DNA of 64,000 bases, taken from the NCBI GenBank assembly GCA_034007745.1, contig JAVEQI010000006.1, positions 42,166 to 106,165 on the forward strand. The letters run 5' to 3'. The notes beneath the pieces were generated by a model. The model was not told the DNA's origin. It made no database searches and saw only the letters and a list, made by a program, of their open reading frames with translations. The position numbers and the translations under genes were made by a program. Source of the stretch: Desulforapulum sp034007745. Lineage in GTDB: Bacteria; Desulfobacterota; Desulfobacteria; Desulfobacterales; Desulfobacteraceae. Below, piece after piece: positions 1-9,527 of the stretch. The first letter of the stretch is position 1. Every line of letters begins with the position of its first letter.

Positions 1-12
1 TTTTTTGCTCAT
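1..12 (-). CDS. Start of next dcw gene, probably ftsW (cut by window edge)
   Basis: On the minus strand an ATG at 12-10 overlaps the murD stop codon in an ATGA arrangement and opens Met-Ser-Lys-Lys before the window ends. In dcw clusters the gene after murD is usually ftsW, the lipid II polymerase of the divisome. That identity is inferred from gene order only, because four codons carry no family signal. Confidence 0.45.
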
Positions 13-1421
13 AGATCCTCCCCCTTCAATGCCATAACCCGGGCCTTGAAATCATCACCCCTCTGGCCATAGTTCTCGTACATGTCAAAGCTTGAGCATC
101 CGGGAGAAAGAAGAACCGTGTCCCCCGTGACTGCGAGGCCCGCTGCAACTTCAAGGGCATCGACCATGGAGACCGCATCGAATATTCTAACGCCTGAACA
201 TGAACCTGAAGCAGGATCGGCACCAGGGGCGCCACAAAGATCGGCCTTGATCTTCGGGGCCGCCTCTCCCATAACAACAACGGCCTTGACCCGTTGGAGA
301 ATCACGGGGAGGAGGGAAGAAAAATTTGTGTCCTTGGATCTGCCCCCAAGGATCAGGATCACCCGGTCAAAACCCTGCAGTGCCCCTTCAACCGCATGGG
401 GATTGGTACCCTTGGAGTCGTTGTAGTACTCCACCCCATGGATGATTGCCACAAACTCGGTTCTATGGACGAGGGGTGAGAAATCGTTCAGAGCCTCCTG
501 TATTCCGACCTTGTTCCCTCCGGCCAGAACAGCTGCAAGGGCTGCGGCAGCAATGTTATCCCGGTTATGGGCTCCCCTTAAGCGGGTGGCCGAAAGATCC
601 AGGGTAAAATCTTCGCCTGGAATTTTTATCTCGATGGTCCGGGAAGAAATATCTGCGTTGGAATTTTCGTTTGTACCAAAGATCAGCGTATTTGTCCTGG
701 TTAATCCTTCCAGGCCGGATGGAATTTCAAGGTTCTGGTTGACAACGGCAAACCCCCGTTCGGACAGGCTGCGGAAGATACTCCACTTGGAATCGGCATA
801 GGCAGAAAAGTCGGGATATCTGTCCAGGTGGTCTTCGGCAAGGTTGAGGAGCACTGCCACGCTGGGAGAGAACACAGTTGCCGCATCAAGTTGAAAGCTG
901 CTCACCTCTGCTACAACAACGTCCTGCTCTTGACCGGATTCCAGGAACTCAACCAGCGGAGTTCCTATGTTGCCGCCGGTAAACACGCTTAAACCGGATT
1001 TCTCAAGCATCTCACTCACAAGGGTTGTCACCGTTGTCTTGCCGTTGGTCCCGGTGATGGCAACAAGGGTTTTTTTATTGAAAAAGGAAAAAAGGTCAAG
1101 CTCGCCTGTGACCAATACCCCCTTGGCCCTGGCCCGTTTAAAATACTCCATGTCAAGGGGGATTCCCGGGCTTGTAACTATGAGGGCCGCCCGTTCAAAG
1201 GTCTCCACTTTATGCCCGCCAGTCTCACACCTTACGCCCATGGCTTCAAGTGGCAGGGTCACATCCGGCCCCAGGGGGCGGGTATCCGTTGCCCTGACCT
1301 CAAGATTTTTTGACCGCAAAAACCGCACAATGGCAGCCCCGGAGACTCCAAGACCTGCCACAAGCACGTATCCCCTATCAGGTTGTTCCACCAGGGATTT
1401 AATCACGGTTGAAATATTCAT
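9..1421 (-). CDS. murD: UDP-N-acetylmuramoyl-L-alanine--D-glutamate ligase MurD
   Basis: Cytoplasmic ATP-dependent ligase that adds D-glutamate to UDP-MurNAc-L-Ala in peptidoglycan synthesis. The 470-residue length is normal for the family. An N-terminal Rossmann-like segment has GLGVSG at 23-28, and the Mur-ligase P-loop GTNGKTT lies at 124-130. The central domain has the conserved LNLAEDHLDRYPDF stretch near 195, and the C-terminal domain carries a typical DSKGTN segment. It follows mraY by 10 bp and its stop overlaps the next start, so translation is probably coupled along the dcw operon. Confidence 0.97.
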   Translation of the reverse strand: MNISTVIKSLVEQPDRGYVLVAGLGVSGAAIVRFLRSKNLEVRATDTRPLGPDVTLPLEAMGVRCETGGHKVETFERAALIVTSPGIPLDMEYFKRARAKGVLVTGELDLFSFFNKKTLVAITGTNGKTTVTTLVSEMLEKSGLSVFTGGNIGTPLVEFLESGQEQDVVVAEVSSFQLDAATVFSPSVAVLLNLAEDHLDRYPDFSAYADSKWSIFRSLSERGFAVVNQNLEIPSGLEGLTRTNTLIFGTNENSNADISSRTIEIKIPGEDFTLDLSATRLRGAHNRDNIAAAALAAVLAGGNKVGIQEALNDFSPLVHRTEFVAIIHGVEYYNDSKGTNPHAVEGALQGFDRVILILGGRSKDTNFSSLLPVILQRVKAVVVMGEAAPKIKADLCGAPGADPASGSCSGVRIFDAVSMVDALEVAAGLAVTGDTVLLSPGCSSFDMYENYGQRGDDFKARVMALKGEDL

Positions 1422-1431
1422 TTCAGTTCGC

Positions 1432-2511
1432 CTAACGAATCTTAAGGGTTGAAAGGGAAATAAGAGCCAGGGTGATCGATATAATCCAGAACCGCACGAT
1501 TACCTTTGACTCGGGCCACCCCTTGAGTTCAAAGTGGTGGTGCAATGGTGCCATGCGGAACACCCTCTTCCCCTTGGAAAGCTTGAAATAGCCCACCTGG
1601 ATGATCACAGAAAGGGCCTCGATAACAAACAGGCCGCCCACAATCAGGAGCAGAATCTCCTGCTTGGTTACAACGGCGATGGTTCCAAGCAGGGCCCCAA
1701 GGGGTATGGAACCGGTATCCCCCATGAAAACCTGGGCCGGATGGGAGTTAAACCAGAGGAACCCAAGTCCCGCCCCAGCAAGGATTCCGCACACAATGGT
1801 GATCTCGCCGCAGGAGGCAATGTGCTTGACCTGGAGGTAGTTGGCGATGGTTATATGACTTGCCACATAGGCAAAGAACATATAGGCGACCCCTGCAATG
1901 ATGATCGGCCCTATGGCAAGGCCGTCAAGTCCGTCCGTGAGATTCACTGCATTGGAGGTTCCGACGATCACAAGGGTTGCAAAGGGTATATACCAAAGAC
2001 CAAGATCCGGGGATATCCTCTTCAGGAATGGGATAGTGAGGCTCGTATCAAAGTCAGGACAAAGATAGATAAGCGAGGAAATTGCAAACCCCGCCACGAT
2101 CTGCACCAGGAACTTTCCCCTGGCCGTGAACCCCATGTTTCTTTTTTTCACCTGCATCAGGTAATCGTCAATGAATCCTATGGCACCAAAAAGAGCCAGG
2201 GATAAAAGGGTGATCAAAATATAGTGGTTGCTCAGATCCGCCCACAGGAGGGTCGACACACCAAGGGAAAAGAGTATGAGAATGCCGCCCATGGTCGGAG
2301 TTCCCTCTTTTTCGAAATGGGTCTCAGGCCCGTCGTTCTGGATAAACTGACCGATCTGCATCCTTGAAAGTCGCTTGATCACCCAGGGGCCCAACAGGAA
2401 ACAGATCAAAAAGGCGGTGAGTCCGCCATAGATGGTGCGGAAGGTTATATACCGAAAAAGGTTGAACAGCGAGATCTCGGTGTGCAACGGATAGAGGTAA
2501 TGAAACAGCAT
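1432..2511 (-). CDS. mraY: Phospho-N-acetylmuramoyl-pentapeptide transferase MraY
   Basis: Integral membrane enzyme that moves phospho-MurNAc-pentapeptide to undecaprenyl phosphate, giving lipid I. It has 359 residues with about ten hydrophobic segments. The family signatures are present: an aspartate pair in FIDDY at 113-117, NLTDGLDG at 190-197, and the cytoplasmic HHHFELKGW motif near the C-terminus. It starts 3 bp after the murF stop. Nothing is abnormal. Confidence 0.97.
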   Translation of the reverse strand: MLFHYLYPLHTEISLFNLFRYITFRTIYGGLTAFLICFLLGPWVIKRLSRMQIGQFIQNDGPETHFEKEGTPTMGGILILFSLGVSTLLWADLSNHYILITLLSLALFGAIGFIDDYLMQVKKRNMGFTARGKFLVQIVAGFAISSLIYLCPDFDTSLTIPFLKRISPDLGLWYIPFATLVIVGTSNAVNLTDGLDGLAIGPIIIAGVAYMFFAYVASHITIANYLQVKHIASCGEITIVCGILAGAGLGFLWFNSHPAQVFMGDTGSIPLGALLGTIAVVTKQEILLLIVGGLFVIEALSVIIQVGYFKLSKGKRVFRMAPLHHHFELKGWPESKVIVRFWIISITLALISLSTLKIR

Positions 2512-2514
2512 ATT

Positions 2515-3993
2515 CTAATTCCCTAGATGGGGAGACATATCTTCTCCCCGGGCAATGGTTGTGGGTCGTTTCAGGCCGGTCACAATTTTCTCGAGGTGCA
2601 TGCCCCTGGAACCCTTGACCAGAATCCAGGCCTTCGAAGGAGTCTCTTTGAGAAGATCCGCCAGAATCTCCTCCCGGGTGCCGGCCATTATAGCCTCCCT
2701 GGACAACCCTCTTTCAACAGCCCCATGGATCACATGACAGGCCATGGAACCATAGACGTAGAGTTTTGCTACTCCCGATTCTGCCGCAAGGACACCGATT
2801 CTACGGTGGAAACCTGGGGCCTGCTCTCCAAGTTCGAGCATGTCACCGAGAACGGCAATGGAGGGGTTTACGCCCGACGCCCGTTCAAGGGTTTCAAGGG
2901 CGGCGGTCACGGAACTTGGATTTGCGTTGTAGGCGTCGTCAATGATGGTGGTGTTGTTAAACCCCGGTACAACGTGCATGCGTCCTGGTTCCGGCTCAAA
3001 TGCCTCAAGGCCCTTTTTGACAATTTCCATGGAAATTCCGGCGGCAAGGGCTGCGCACGCTGCTGCAAGTGCATTGCTGACCATGAAAAGCCCCGGAGTG
3101 GGGAGAAGAAGGTCACACGCCCCCCAGGAGGGCGCCTCAAGGGTAAACCCAATGCCGCCGGTTCTGGGCTCTATCTGCCTGGCCTTGACACAATCCCCGG
3201 CTTCAGCTGCCGTGGAAAAACAGACAATCTCCCGGATGGCATCGTTGGTCCTGGCGGCTGCCTCAAGGATCTCAAAATTTGAATCATCCAGGTTCAAAAC
3301 TGCGCTCCCATGCCTTGCTATATGGGGCAAAAGCTCTGCCTTGGCCCTTGCAACACCTTCAACCGTTCCAAGTCCCTCAAGGTGACAGGCGGCGGTGTTT
3401 GTTATGACGCCGATGTCGGGAAGGGCAATAGAGGCAAGACGGTCAATCTCCCCCCCATGGTTCATGCCCATCTCCACCACGGCCCATTCATGGTCAAGGC
3501 TCAGCTTCAGGAGGGTCAAGGGAAGCCCGATCTCGTTGTTTAGGTTTCCCATGGTTGTGAGTGTGTTGAATCGTCGATGGAAAATCCCACCGGTCATCTT
3601 CCGGGTTGAGGTCTTTCCATTGGAGCCTGTGATGGCAACCACCTTAACACCCGCCCTTAACCGCTGGAACCTGGCAAGGTCACCCAGTGCAGTTAAGGTG
3701 TTGTCCACACGGAAGAAAACAACGTCAGGCCAGCTGCCTGAAATTTCCTGTTCATTTTGGACTGGAAAGTCCCTTTGAACGACAAAACCCTTGACGCCTC
3801 TTTCCGCAAGGTCAGGGATAAAGCTGTGTCCGTCAAATCGTTCTCCCCCTAGAGCCACAAACAGATCCCGGACATGGATGGACCGGGAATCGGTCGAGAC
3901 CCCTTCAAAGGCGAAACCGCTGTCCTGATCTAACTGCTCAAGGCCCAGGGCCCGTGTGACCTCTTTTACCGTCCAGGGTATGGGCTTATTCAT
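2515..3993 (-). CDS. murF: UDP-N-acetylmuramoyl-tripeptide--D-alanyl-D-alanine ligase MurF
   Basis: ATP-dependent ligase adding D-Ala-D-Ala to the UDP-MurNAc tripeptide, the last cytoplasmic step of the precursor. It has 492 residues. The P-loop GSNGKTST is at 123-130, followed by the Mur-ligase block GNLNNEIGLPLTLL and the WAVVEMGMNHGGEI segment typical of MurF. The C-terminal domain contains DDAYNANPSS, the substrate-binding loop of this subfamily. The start overlaps the murE stop by 4 bp. Confidence 0.97.
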   Translation of the reverse strand: MNKPIPWTVKEVTRALGLEQLDQDSGFAFEGVSTDSRSIHVRDLFVALGGERFDGHSFIPDLAERGVKGFVVQRDFPVQNEQEISGSWPDVVFFRVDNTLTALGDLARFQRLRAGVKVVAITGSNGKTSTRKMTGGIFHRRFNTLTTMGNLNNEIGLPLTLLKLSLDHEWAVVEMGMNHGGEIDRLASIALPDIGVITNTAACHLEGLGTVEGVARAKAELLPHIARHGSAVLNLDDSNFEILEAAARTNDAIREIVCFSTAAEAGDCVKARQIEPRTGGIGFTLEAPSWGACDLLLPTPGLFMVSNALAAACAALAAGISMEIVKKGLEAFEPEPGRMHVVPGFNNTTIIDDAYNANPSSVTAALETLERASGVNPSIAVLGDMLELGEQAPGFHRRIGVLAAESGVAKLYVYGSMACHVIHGAVERGLSREAIMAGTREEILADLLKETPSKAWILVKGSRGMHLEKIVTGLKRPTTIARGEDMSPHLGN

Positions 3994-5558
3994 GACTCTT
4001 CTCCAGATTTGGACAAACGGGCAAGGGCTTCTAACAGAACCTCTCTGTCATCGAAATGGATGGTGCCTGTCTTTAAAATCTGGTAGTTTTCATGGCCCTT
4101 GCCTGCCGCAACCAGGGTGTCCCCGGGGCTTGTGGCCAGCACTGCCCTTTCAAGGGCCTTGCGTCTGTCCGGTTCCACATGAAAGGCCTTTTCGACGTTC
4201 AAATCATCAGCTTCAAAGTTTAATCCAGGTTCCGGCCCAAGCTCGGCATGAAGATCTGTGTCTATCCCCTTTATCATATCCCTGATGATAGCCTGGGGAT
4301 CCTCGCTCCTTGGATTGTCCGAGGTGATTATAACAAAATCACTCAAGGTTACGGCGATTTCGGCCATGATCGGGCGCTTTGAACTATCCCTGTCTCCGCC
4401 GCAGCCGACAACCGTTATGATTCTCTTCGGGGCATGAGCCCTGAGGGCTTTAAGGATAGACTCAAGGGCATCAGGGGTATGGGCATAATCCACAAAAACA
4501 TGACGGCCAAAGGCGGGCTCCACCCTCTCAAGGCGTCCGGGAACACCCCTGCATCCTTCAATTCCTGCAACAATGGCCAATGGATCGATACCGATGCTGT
4601 GGGCTGCCCCGGCGGCGGATAGGAGATTTTCCACATTAAACGAACCTGTGAGGACCGAGGTAAAGGGGTATGGTTTTCCCTCGATTTTCAGAATCCCGAT
4701 TGTGCCGGTTATACTTTGGGACAGATCTGCCGTGGAGATACCTGCGGAGGTGTTTTTTGCCGTGGTAACGACCCGGTAAGTTAAGGCATCACTTAAGGCC
4801 TGCCCCCTTGGATCATCTAAGTTGATCACAGCAGCGGCTGCGGACGCCTTGGGACCGCTGGTGAGGATCCGTGTGAAGAATCGCCGCTTGCAGGCAAAAT
4901 AGCGGCCCATGGTTCTATGGTAGTCCAGGTGATCCTGGGTCAGGTTGGTGAACACCCCGACATCAAAGTAGCTGTTCTTCACCCGCTGAAGGTCGATACC
5001 GTGGGATGAGACCTCCATGATCACATGGGTGACACCGGCAGATTTCATACGGGAGAGTATCTCCTGAAGATCGATGGATTCCGGGGTTGTCACACTGTTG
5101 TCATAGATCTTGCCCATATACCGGTAGTTCACCGTTCCAATAACCCCGACACTGTGGCCTGCCAGACTGAGAATGCTTTCAAGGATAAAGGCCGTGGTGG
5201 TCTTGCCGTTGGTTCCCGTAATCCCGATCATACACAGGGACAGGGAAGGCTCGTCGTAAAAACGTGCGGCAATGGAGGCCATGGCCCTGCGAGTATCGGA
5301 GACCTCCACAATATTTTGCCTACCAGGAATCTGTTCCTGAGCAACAATGGCAGCTGCTCCCCTTTTAAATGCGTCGTTAATGTAGTCGTGACCGTCAGTC
5401 TTAAATCCCTTCACCGCAATAAAGAGCCCGCCCGGCCTTACATCCCTTGAGTCGTTATGGATGGAGGTAATTTCAGGGTCTGCCCCGGGATCAAACGCCG
5501 GAACAAGGCTTCGTCGCCAAAGCGGGGCACAATCTTTTAAAAGATAGGATAGTTTCAA
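3990..5558 (-). CDS. murE: UDP-MurNAc-L-Ala-D-Glu--2,6-diaminopimelate ligase MurE
   Basis: Adds the third residue of the peptidoglycan stem peptide. It has 522 residues with P-loop GTNGKTTT at 115-122 and the central motif TNLTQDHLDYH. The DNPRSEDP motif near residue 415 is the known determinant for meso-diaminopimelate over lysine, so this cell should have a DAP-type wall. It lies between ftsI (3 bp gap) and murF (4 bp overlap). Confidence 0.97.
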   Translation of the reverse strand: MKLSYLLKDCAPLWRRSLVPAFDPGADPEITSIHNDSRDVRPGGLFIAVKGFKTDGHDYINDAFKRGAAAIVAQEQIPGRQNIVEVSDTRRAMASIAARFYDEPSLSLCMIGITGTNGKTTTAFILESILSLAGHSVGVIGTVNYRYMGKIYDNSVTTPESIDLQEILSRMKSAGVTHVIMEVSSHGIDLQRVKNSYFDVGVFTNLTQDHLDYHRTMGRYFACKRRFFTRILTSGPKASAAAAVINLDDPRGQALSDALTYRVVTTAKNTSAGISTADLSQSITGTIGILKIEGKPYPFTSVLTGSFNVENLLSAAGAAHSIGIDPLAIVAGIEGCRGVPGRLERVEPAFGRHVFVDYAHTPDALESILKALRAHAPKRIITVVGCGGDRDSSKRPIMAEIAVTLSDFVIITSDNPRSEDPQAIIRDMIKGIDTDLHAELGPEPGLNFEADDLNVEKAFHVEPDRRKALERAVLATSPGDTLVAAGKGHENYQILKTGTIHFDDREVLLEALARLSKSGEES

Positions 5559-5561
5559 CGG

Positions 5562-7307
5562 TTACACTCCATCTGTCACCCCGGCAAGCACCTGGTCGGT
5601 TACAGGATCAGGACCAACATCCGGGGGAATGTTAAGGTAATGAAAGGATTCGGCAACAATGTTCTTAAAGGCCGGTGCCGCTACAACACCGCCATAGTGA
5701 CTCCCCCGGGGTTCATCAACCACGACCACAACGGCAAGTTCGGGCTTGTTTTCCGGTGCAAACCCTGCAAAAACAGCTGTAAATTTATTTTTGGAGTACC
5801 CTTTGCCGTCCTCTGACACCTTCTGGGCCGTGCCGGTCTTGCCGCACACGGAATACCCCGGGATTGCGGCATTGAATCCCGTGCCTTCCCTGGTGACCAC
5901 GGAACGCATCATCTGCCGGACTTTCTTTGCCGTGGATGGGGAGATCACCTGACGAACCCTCTGGGGTTCAAAGGTCTGATCTGTTTCACCGGTGTTGAAA
6001 AGGGTCTTTTTAACGAGAAAAGGACGCATGAGAACCCCGTCGTTTGCAATGGCTGAAAAGGCTGCGGCAAGCTGGACCGCCGAAACGGACATGCCCTGAC
6101 CAAAGGATATGGCGGCGGTATCAATGGCCTTCCATCTCCGAAAGGGTGATAAAGTACCAGCTGTTTCACCCGGCGAACATATCTCTGTCCGGCTGCCGAA
6201 CCCGAATCCGGTCAAAGCCTCGTAGAGTCCCTGTTGACCGGTTATTTGAGAAATTTTAACTGCACCTATATTGCTGGAATATTTGATAATCTCCCCCAGG
6301 GTCAGCCACCCATAATCATGGGTATCATGGACCGTGTAAGAACCGACCCTGTATTTGCCGTTCTCACAGAAAAAAATAGACGTTGGAGTGCAATACCCCT
6401 TTTCCATGGCAGCTGCAGCCAGAAACACCTTCATAACCGAGCCCGGTTCAAAGGGATCTGTCACGGTCCGGTTCCTCCAGAGCTCCCGGGGAAACGCAGA
6501 AAAGGCATTGGGATTGAATTCAGGATAAAGAGCCATGGAAAGAATCTCGCCGGTTCCAGGCCGCATGACAACGGCCATTGCAGATTTAGCCTTGAACTTT
6601 ACCACGGCATCCTTAATGGCAGCCTCAGAAATGTACTGAATGGTTCTGTCTATGGTTAGAACCAGGCCGCCGCCGCTGAGGGTCTCGCTTACATTGTTTT
6701 TTCCATCGAGCCTTCTGCCTGCCGCATCCTTGGTGATGGTGACACTGCCCAGTTTACCCTTGAGAACATCATCATACTCATACTCAAGCCCTTCAAGCCC
6801 CTTTGAATCAGACCCTGTAAATCCGATAACCTGGGCCGCAAGAGTCCTGTTGGGATAAAAGCGAACCACGTCTTTTTCAAAGGATAGTCCCCGGATTTTA
6901 AGGGTCTTGAGTGCATCTGCCTCTGACGGTGAGATCTTGCGCTTGATCCATACAAAATTTTTATCCAGGGGAACTTTTTTCTCAAGCTTCACCGGATCAA
7001 CTCCCAGAACGGCTGCAACGGACCGCAAATCCTTTGCCGGATTTTCAAGATGCCTCGGGAATACAGCTAGGGAAAGCGCATCAATGGTCGTACCTAACCG
7101 TTTGAGATTTCGATCCAGAATTTCTCCTCTCTTACCCTGGATCTTAAGTGTGCCTGTATACTCCCTTTCAGCTCTTCTTGCAAGATCATCGCTGTCAAAG
7201 ATTTGAATTTTAACGGCATTTGCCCCAAGAACAACCATGAGCGAAAAAAAGAACAATTCGACTATAACTATTCGAACTCCTATTCCTCTGTTTTTCTCTT
7301 TGCCCAT
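5562..7307 (-). CDS. ftsI: Peptidoglycan D,D-transpeptidase FtsI (PBP3-type)
   Basis: Septal transpeptidase of the divisome. It has 581 residues: a short basic N-terminus, one membrane anchor at about 12-32, a dimerisation/pedestal region, then the penicillin-binding domain. The three active-site motifs are visible: SVMK near 290 with the nucleophilic Ser, SSN near 343, and KTGT near 490. No PASTA repeat follows the catalytic domain. An ATG preceded by AAGGACG-like sequence gives the start. About 147 bp of repeat-bearing non-coding DNA separates it from ftsL, unusual in an otherwise tight cluster. Confidence 0.95.
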   Translation of the reverse strand: MGKEKNRGIGVRIVIVELFFFSLMVVLGANAVKIQIFDSDDLARRAEREYTGTLKIQGKRGEILDRNLKRLGTTIDALSLAVFPRHLENPAKDLRSVAAVLGVDPVKLEKKVPLDKNFVWIKRKISPSEADALKTLKIRGLSFEKDVVRFYPNRTLAAQVIGFTGSDSKGLEGLEYEYDDVLKGKLGSVTITKDAAGRRLDGKNNVSETLSGGGLVLTIDRTIQYISEAAIKDAVVKFKAKSAMAVVMRPGTGEILSMALYPEFNPNAFSAFPRELWRNRTVTDPFEPGSVMKVFLAAAAMEKGYCTPTSIFFCENGKYRVGSYTVHDTHDYGWLTLGEIIKYSSNIGAVKISQITGQQGLYEALTGFGFGSRTEICSPGETAGTLSPFRRWKAIDTAAISFGQGMSVSAVQLAAAFSAIANDGVLMRPFLVKKTLFNTGETDQTFEPQRVRQVISPSTAKKVRQMMRSVVTREGTGFNAAIPGYSVCGKTGTAQKVSEDGKGYSKNKFTAVFAGFAPENKPELAVVVVVDEPRGSHYGGVVAAPAFKNIVAESFHYLNIPPDVGPDPVTDQVLAGVTDGV

Positions 7308-7320
7308 GGACGTCCTTTTT

Positions 7321-7453
7321 AGCTATTAGCTGTTAGCTGTTAGCTTTTCAAAAGCCATTACTGTTGTTGCTGATCGTCATTCAAAAACTGTTGTTTGTTT
7401 TAAAAACTATTATTAGCTCATAGCTGCTGTTCTTGCTTTTGCTAACAGCTAAT
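7321..7453. repeat. Intergenic heptanucleotide repeats between ftsL and ftsI
   Basis: The gap holds short tandem heptamers of the form TAGCTNT at 7321-7348 and their inverted counterpart at about 7410-7453. The segment 7325-7337 is the exact reverse complement of 7441-7453 (13 bp), so ftsL-ftsI mRNA could fold a large hairpin here. The same heptamer family recurs near 11.82, 35.8-36.0 and 43.5 kb. The function is unknown. Confidence 0.8.
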
Positions 7454-7454
7454 A

Positions 7455-7769
7455 TCAATCCATGTAAACGACCTGCCCCTGGTCGGGCATTTCAAGGTTA
7501 AGTCTGCTTCTTGCTATTTTTGCTATTCTTTCGGGTGCACCCAGGCGATCAAGCTCAATGACCAACTCCCGCTGGTAGGTTTGTGCACTCTTTTGAGCCT
7601 CCTGGGCCAGAAAAATCTGGTATCGGTTGCGCGTGCAGTCAACCCTGACAGCTGTGTATATAAAAAGTTCACATATCAAGAGCACAACAAGGACCAGCCA
7701 GCGGCCTGGAACTTTTTTTATCTCCTTTTTTATGATGTTTTTTTTCACCCTGCCTGGAAACTCAACCAT
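7455..7769 (-). CDS. ftsL: FtsL-like cell division protein
   Basis: Small bitopic divisome protein, 104 residues. It has a basic cytoplasmic tail with several Lys, one membrane segment at about 24-42, and then a periplasmic coiled coil rich in Gln, Glu, Arg and Leu. FtsL sequences are poorly conserved, so the call rests on this topology, the length and the position between rsmH and ftsI. It starts 3 bp downstream of rsmH. Confidence 0.85.
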   Translation of the reverse strand: MVEFPGRVKKNIIKKEIKKVPGRWLVLVVLLICELFIYTAVRVDCTRNRYQIFLAQEAQKSAQTYQRELVIELDRLGAPERIAKIARSRLNLEMPDQGQVVYMD

Positions 7770-7772
7770 GGT

Positions 7773-8711
7773 TCACATCCTCTGTGCACACCTCAACCTT
7801 GCGCTCCTTGCCATAGGGTTTGCCTTAATCTCCTCGGGACTAGGCATAACCGGCTTCTTTGATGCGGATTTCAGACTGGGGGTAAACCCGCACACACACC
7901 TTGGAAAATCCCTAGGACAGGTGCATCCCTGCTCAAGGGCTCTGAAACGCTGTTTCACTATCCTGTCTTCTAGGGAATGAAAGGATATGACACAGATCCT
8001 CCCCCCTGGATTTAAGATACCCGGCAACGCTTCCATCAGGCGTTCAAGCTGTTCAAGCTCCTGGTTCACGCCGATCCTCAAGGCCTGGAACACCCTGGTT
8101 GCCGGATGAATCTTCTGCTTGTGGACTATCTTTGCAGGAAGGGCAGCTCTCACAATGTCGGCAAGTTCTTTGTTTCTGGTTATGGGGGTTCGCTCCCTGT
8201 ACTGAACGATGGCCCTGGCGATCCTTCTTGACATTCTCTCCTCACCATACTTGAAAAAAAAATCTGCAAGGGCACCTTGGTCTAGCTTATTCACAAGATC
8301 TGCAGCCGTTGTTTCTGTGCGCATGTCCATGCGCATATCCAGGGGTTCATCACCCAGAAAACTGAACCCCCTCTGCCCCCTCCTAAGCTGGTGAAGGGAA
8401 AGCCCAAGGTCCAGCAGAATACCATCCACCCCATCTATTCCAAGGGAATCGAGAATGACCGGAAGGTTCGAAAAATTGTCATGAACGATCGTTACGCTGG
8501 CGGAATTACCCGCAAATACCCGACGGGCGTTTTCAATGGCATCCAGATCCTGGTCGATTCCAATGAGCCGTCCCTGGGGCAGCACAGCCCCAAGACTTGT
8601 CACGGCATGACCTGCCCCCCCAAGGGTACAATCCACACAGGTTTCACCCGCCTTGAGCGCCAGACAATCTTGAACCTCAAGGGGCATGACGGATCTATGT
8701 TCAAATTCCAA
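7773..8711 (-). CDS. rsmH: 16S rRNA (cytosine(1402)-N(4))-methyltransferase RsmH (MraW)
   Basis: SAM-dependent methyltransferase modifying C1402 in the ribosomal P site. It has 312 residues. The SAM-binding motif VDCTLGGAGHA is near 23-33, and the MraW signatures GILLDLGLSLHQL and ISFHSLEDRIVKQRF are both present. A cysteine pair group (CTCPRDFPRCVC) lies near 275, as in other MraW proteins. It is the second gene of the cluster, 27 bp after mraZ. Confidence 0.97.
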   Translation of the reverse strand: MEFEHRSVMPLEVQDCLALKAGETCVDCTLGGAGHAVTSLGAVLPQGRLIGIDQDLDAIENARRVFAGNSASVTIVHDNFSNLPVILDSLGIDGVDGILLDLGLSLHQLRRGQRGFSFLGDEPLDMRMDMRTETTAADLVNKLDQGALADFFFKYGEERMSRRIARAIVQYRERTPITRNKELADIVRAALPAKIVHKQKIHPATRVFQALRIGVNQELEQLERLMEALPGILNPGGRICVISFHSLEDRIVKQRFRALEQGCTCPRDFPRCVCGFTPSLKSASKKPVMPSPEEIKANPMARSARLRCAQRM

Positions 8712-8738
8712 TATCTAAAGCCCCTTTTAGAATTTGTT

Positions 8739-9179
8739 TTAAAGACCAAGGGATGCTATTCCCACTCTTACCTCTTCTTTTTCCAACTCCTGCTCCATCT
8801 GTTCGTTTTCCATTGCCCATAGATCCCTGGACCAGATTTCAAAATGGTCCAGAATTCCCACAAGGACAATATCCTTTTCAAGCCCTGCATAGGTCCTGAG
8901 GCTTGGAGGAATCAGTATACGGCCCTGTTTGTCACAGTAACATTCACAAGCATTTCCAAGAAAAAAACGTTTGAAGCGCCGCATGTGCTCGCTCTTGGCC
9001 GACATGATTTTTCTTTCAATGACCTGCCACTCGTTAAAGGTGTAGGCGTACAGGGTTTTGTCCAGATTTGAAACCACCACACCATCCCCACCACCTGCCC
9101 GTATGTCATCCCGGAACCTTGCCGGAATGATTATTCTTCCCTTGGGATCGATGGTATGAAAAGAGCTTCCTCTGAACAT
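8739..9179 (-). CDS. mraZ: Transcriptional regulator MraZ
   Basis: First gene of the dcw operon and, in characterised bacteria, a DNA-binding repressor of its own promoter. It has 146 residues with two AbrB-like SpoVT folds: FRGSSFHTIDPKGRIIIPAR at the N-terminus and a second copy ending in DKQGRILIPPSLR near 95. Direct TGTGGA repeats upstream (9221-9236) sit where MraZ boxes are expected. Confidence 0.96.
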   Translation of the reverse strand: MFRGSSFHTIDPKGRIIIPARFRDDIRAGGGDGVVVSNLDKTLYAYTFNEWQVIERKIMSAKSEHMRRFKRFFLGNACECYCDKQGRILIPPSLRTYAGLEKDIVLVGILDHFEIWSRDLWAMENEQMEQELEKEEVRVGIASLGL

Positions 9180-9213
9180 TTAGCAGTGTTCCTGTATATT
9201 GGACTTTTTTAAA

Positions 9214-9274
9214 CCTACATCCACATTACTCCACATTTAAGCCATAACATTACGAAAACTAAAACTTCTGTCAA
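9214..9274 (-). promoter_or_regulatory. Promoter and MraZ-box-like repeats of the dcw operon
   Basis: On the minus strand TTGACA (9274-9269) is followed after 16 bp by TAATGT (9252-9247), a good sigma-70-type pair. Just downstream two TGTGGA units (9236-9231 and 9226-9221) recur with a 10-bp period. Known MraZ boxes are TGGGN direct repeats at the same period, so this is a plausible autoregulatory site. A second GTGGAT pair with the same 10-bp period lies on the plus strand at about 9327-9342. Confidence 0.6.
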
Positions 9275-9527
9275 GACAAAAAAAATATTTATACCAAAGG
9301 CCCTGCAAAACCAACATTTATTTTTTGTGGATGAAAGTGGATGTCAATTTCAAACACGGGTATTTTCTTAGGTTCACAACTTCAGGAAATTCGCAAAATG
9401 TCACATACATATCAAAATTAAAATTAAAAATACTGACACAAGGATTTATTATAGACGTGATAAAATGGATGTGCTACCCCATCCCACGTGTGTTTTTTAA
9501 AGGACTAAAAGGGATAGGAGCAGATGC

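Noticed and set aside
1534..2205. Long plus-strand open frame inside mraY
   Set aside because: It lies wholly antisense to a clear mraY gene and the product has no recognisable motif or ribosome binding site.
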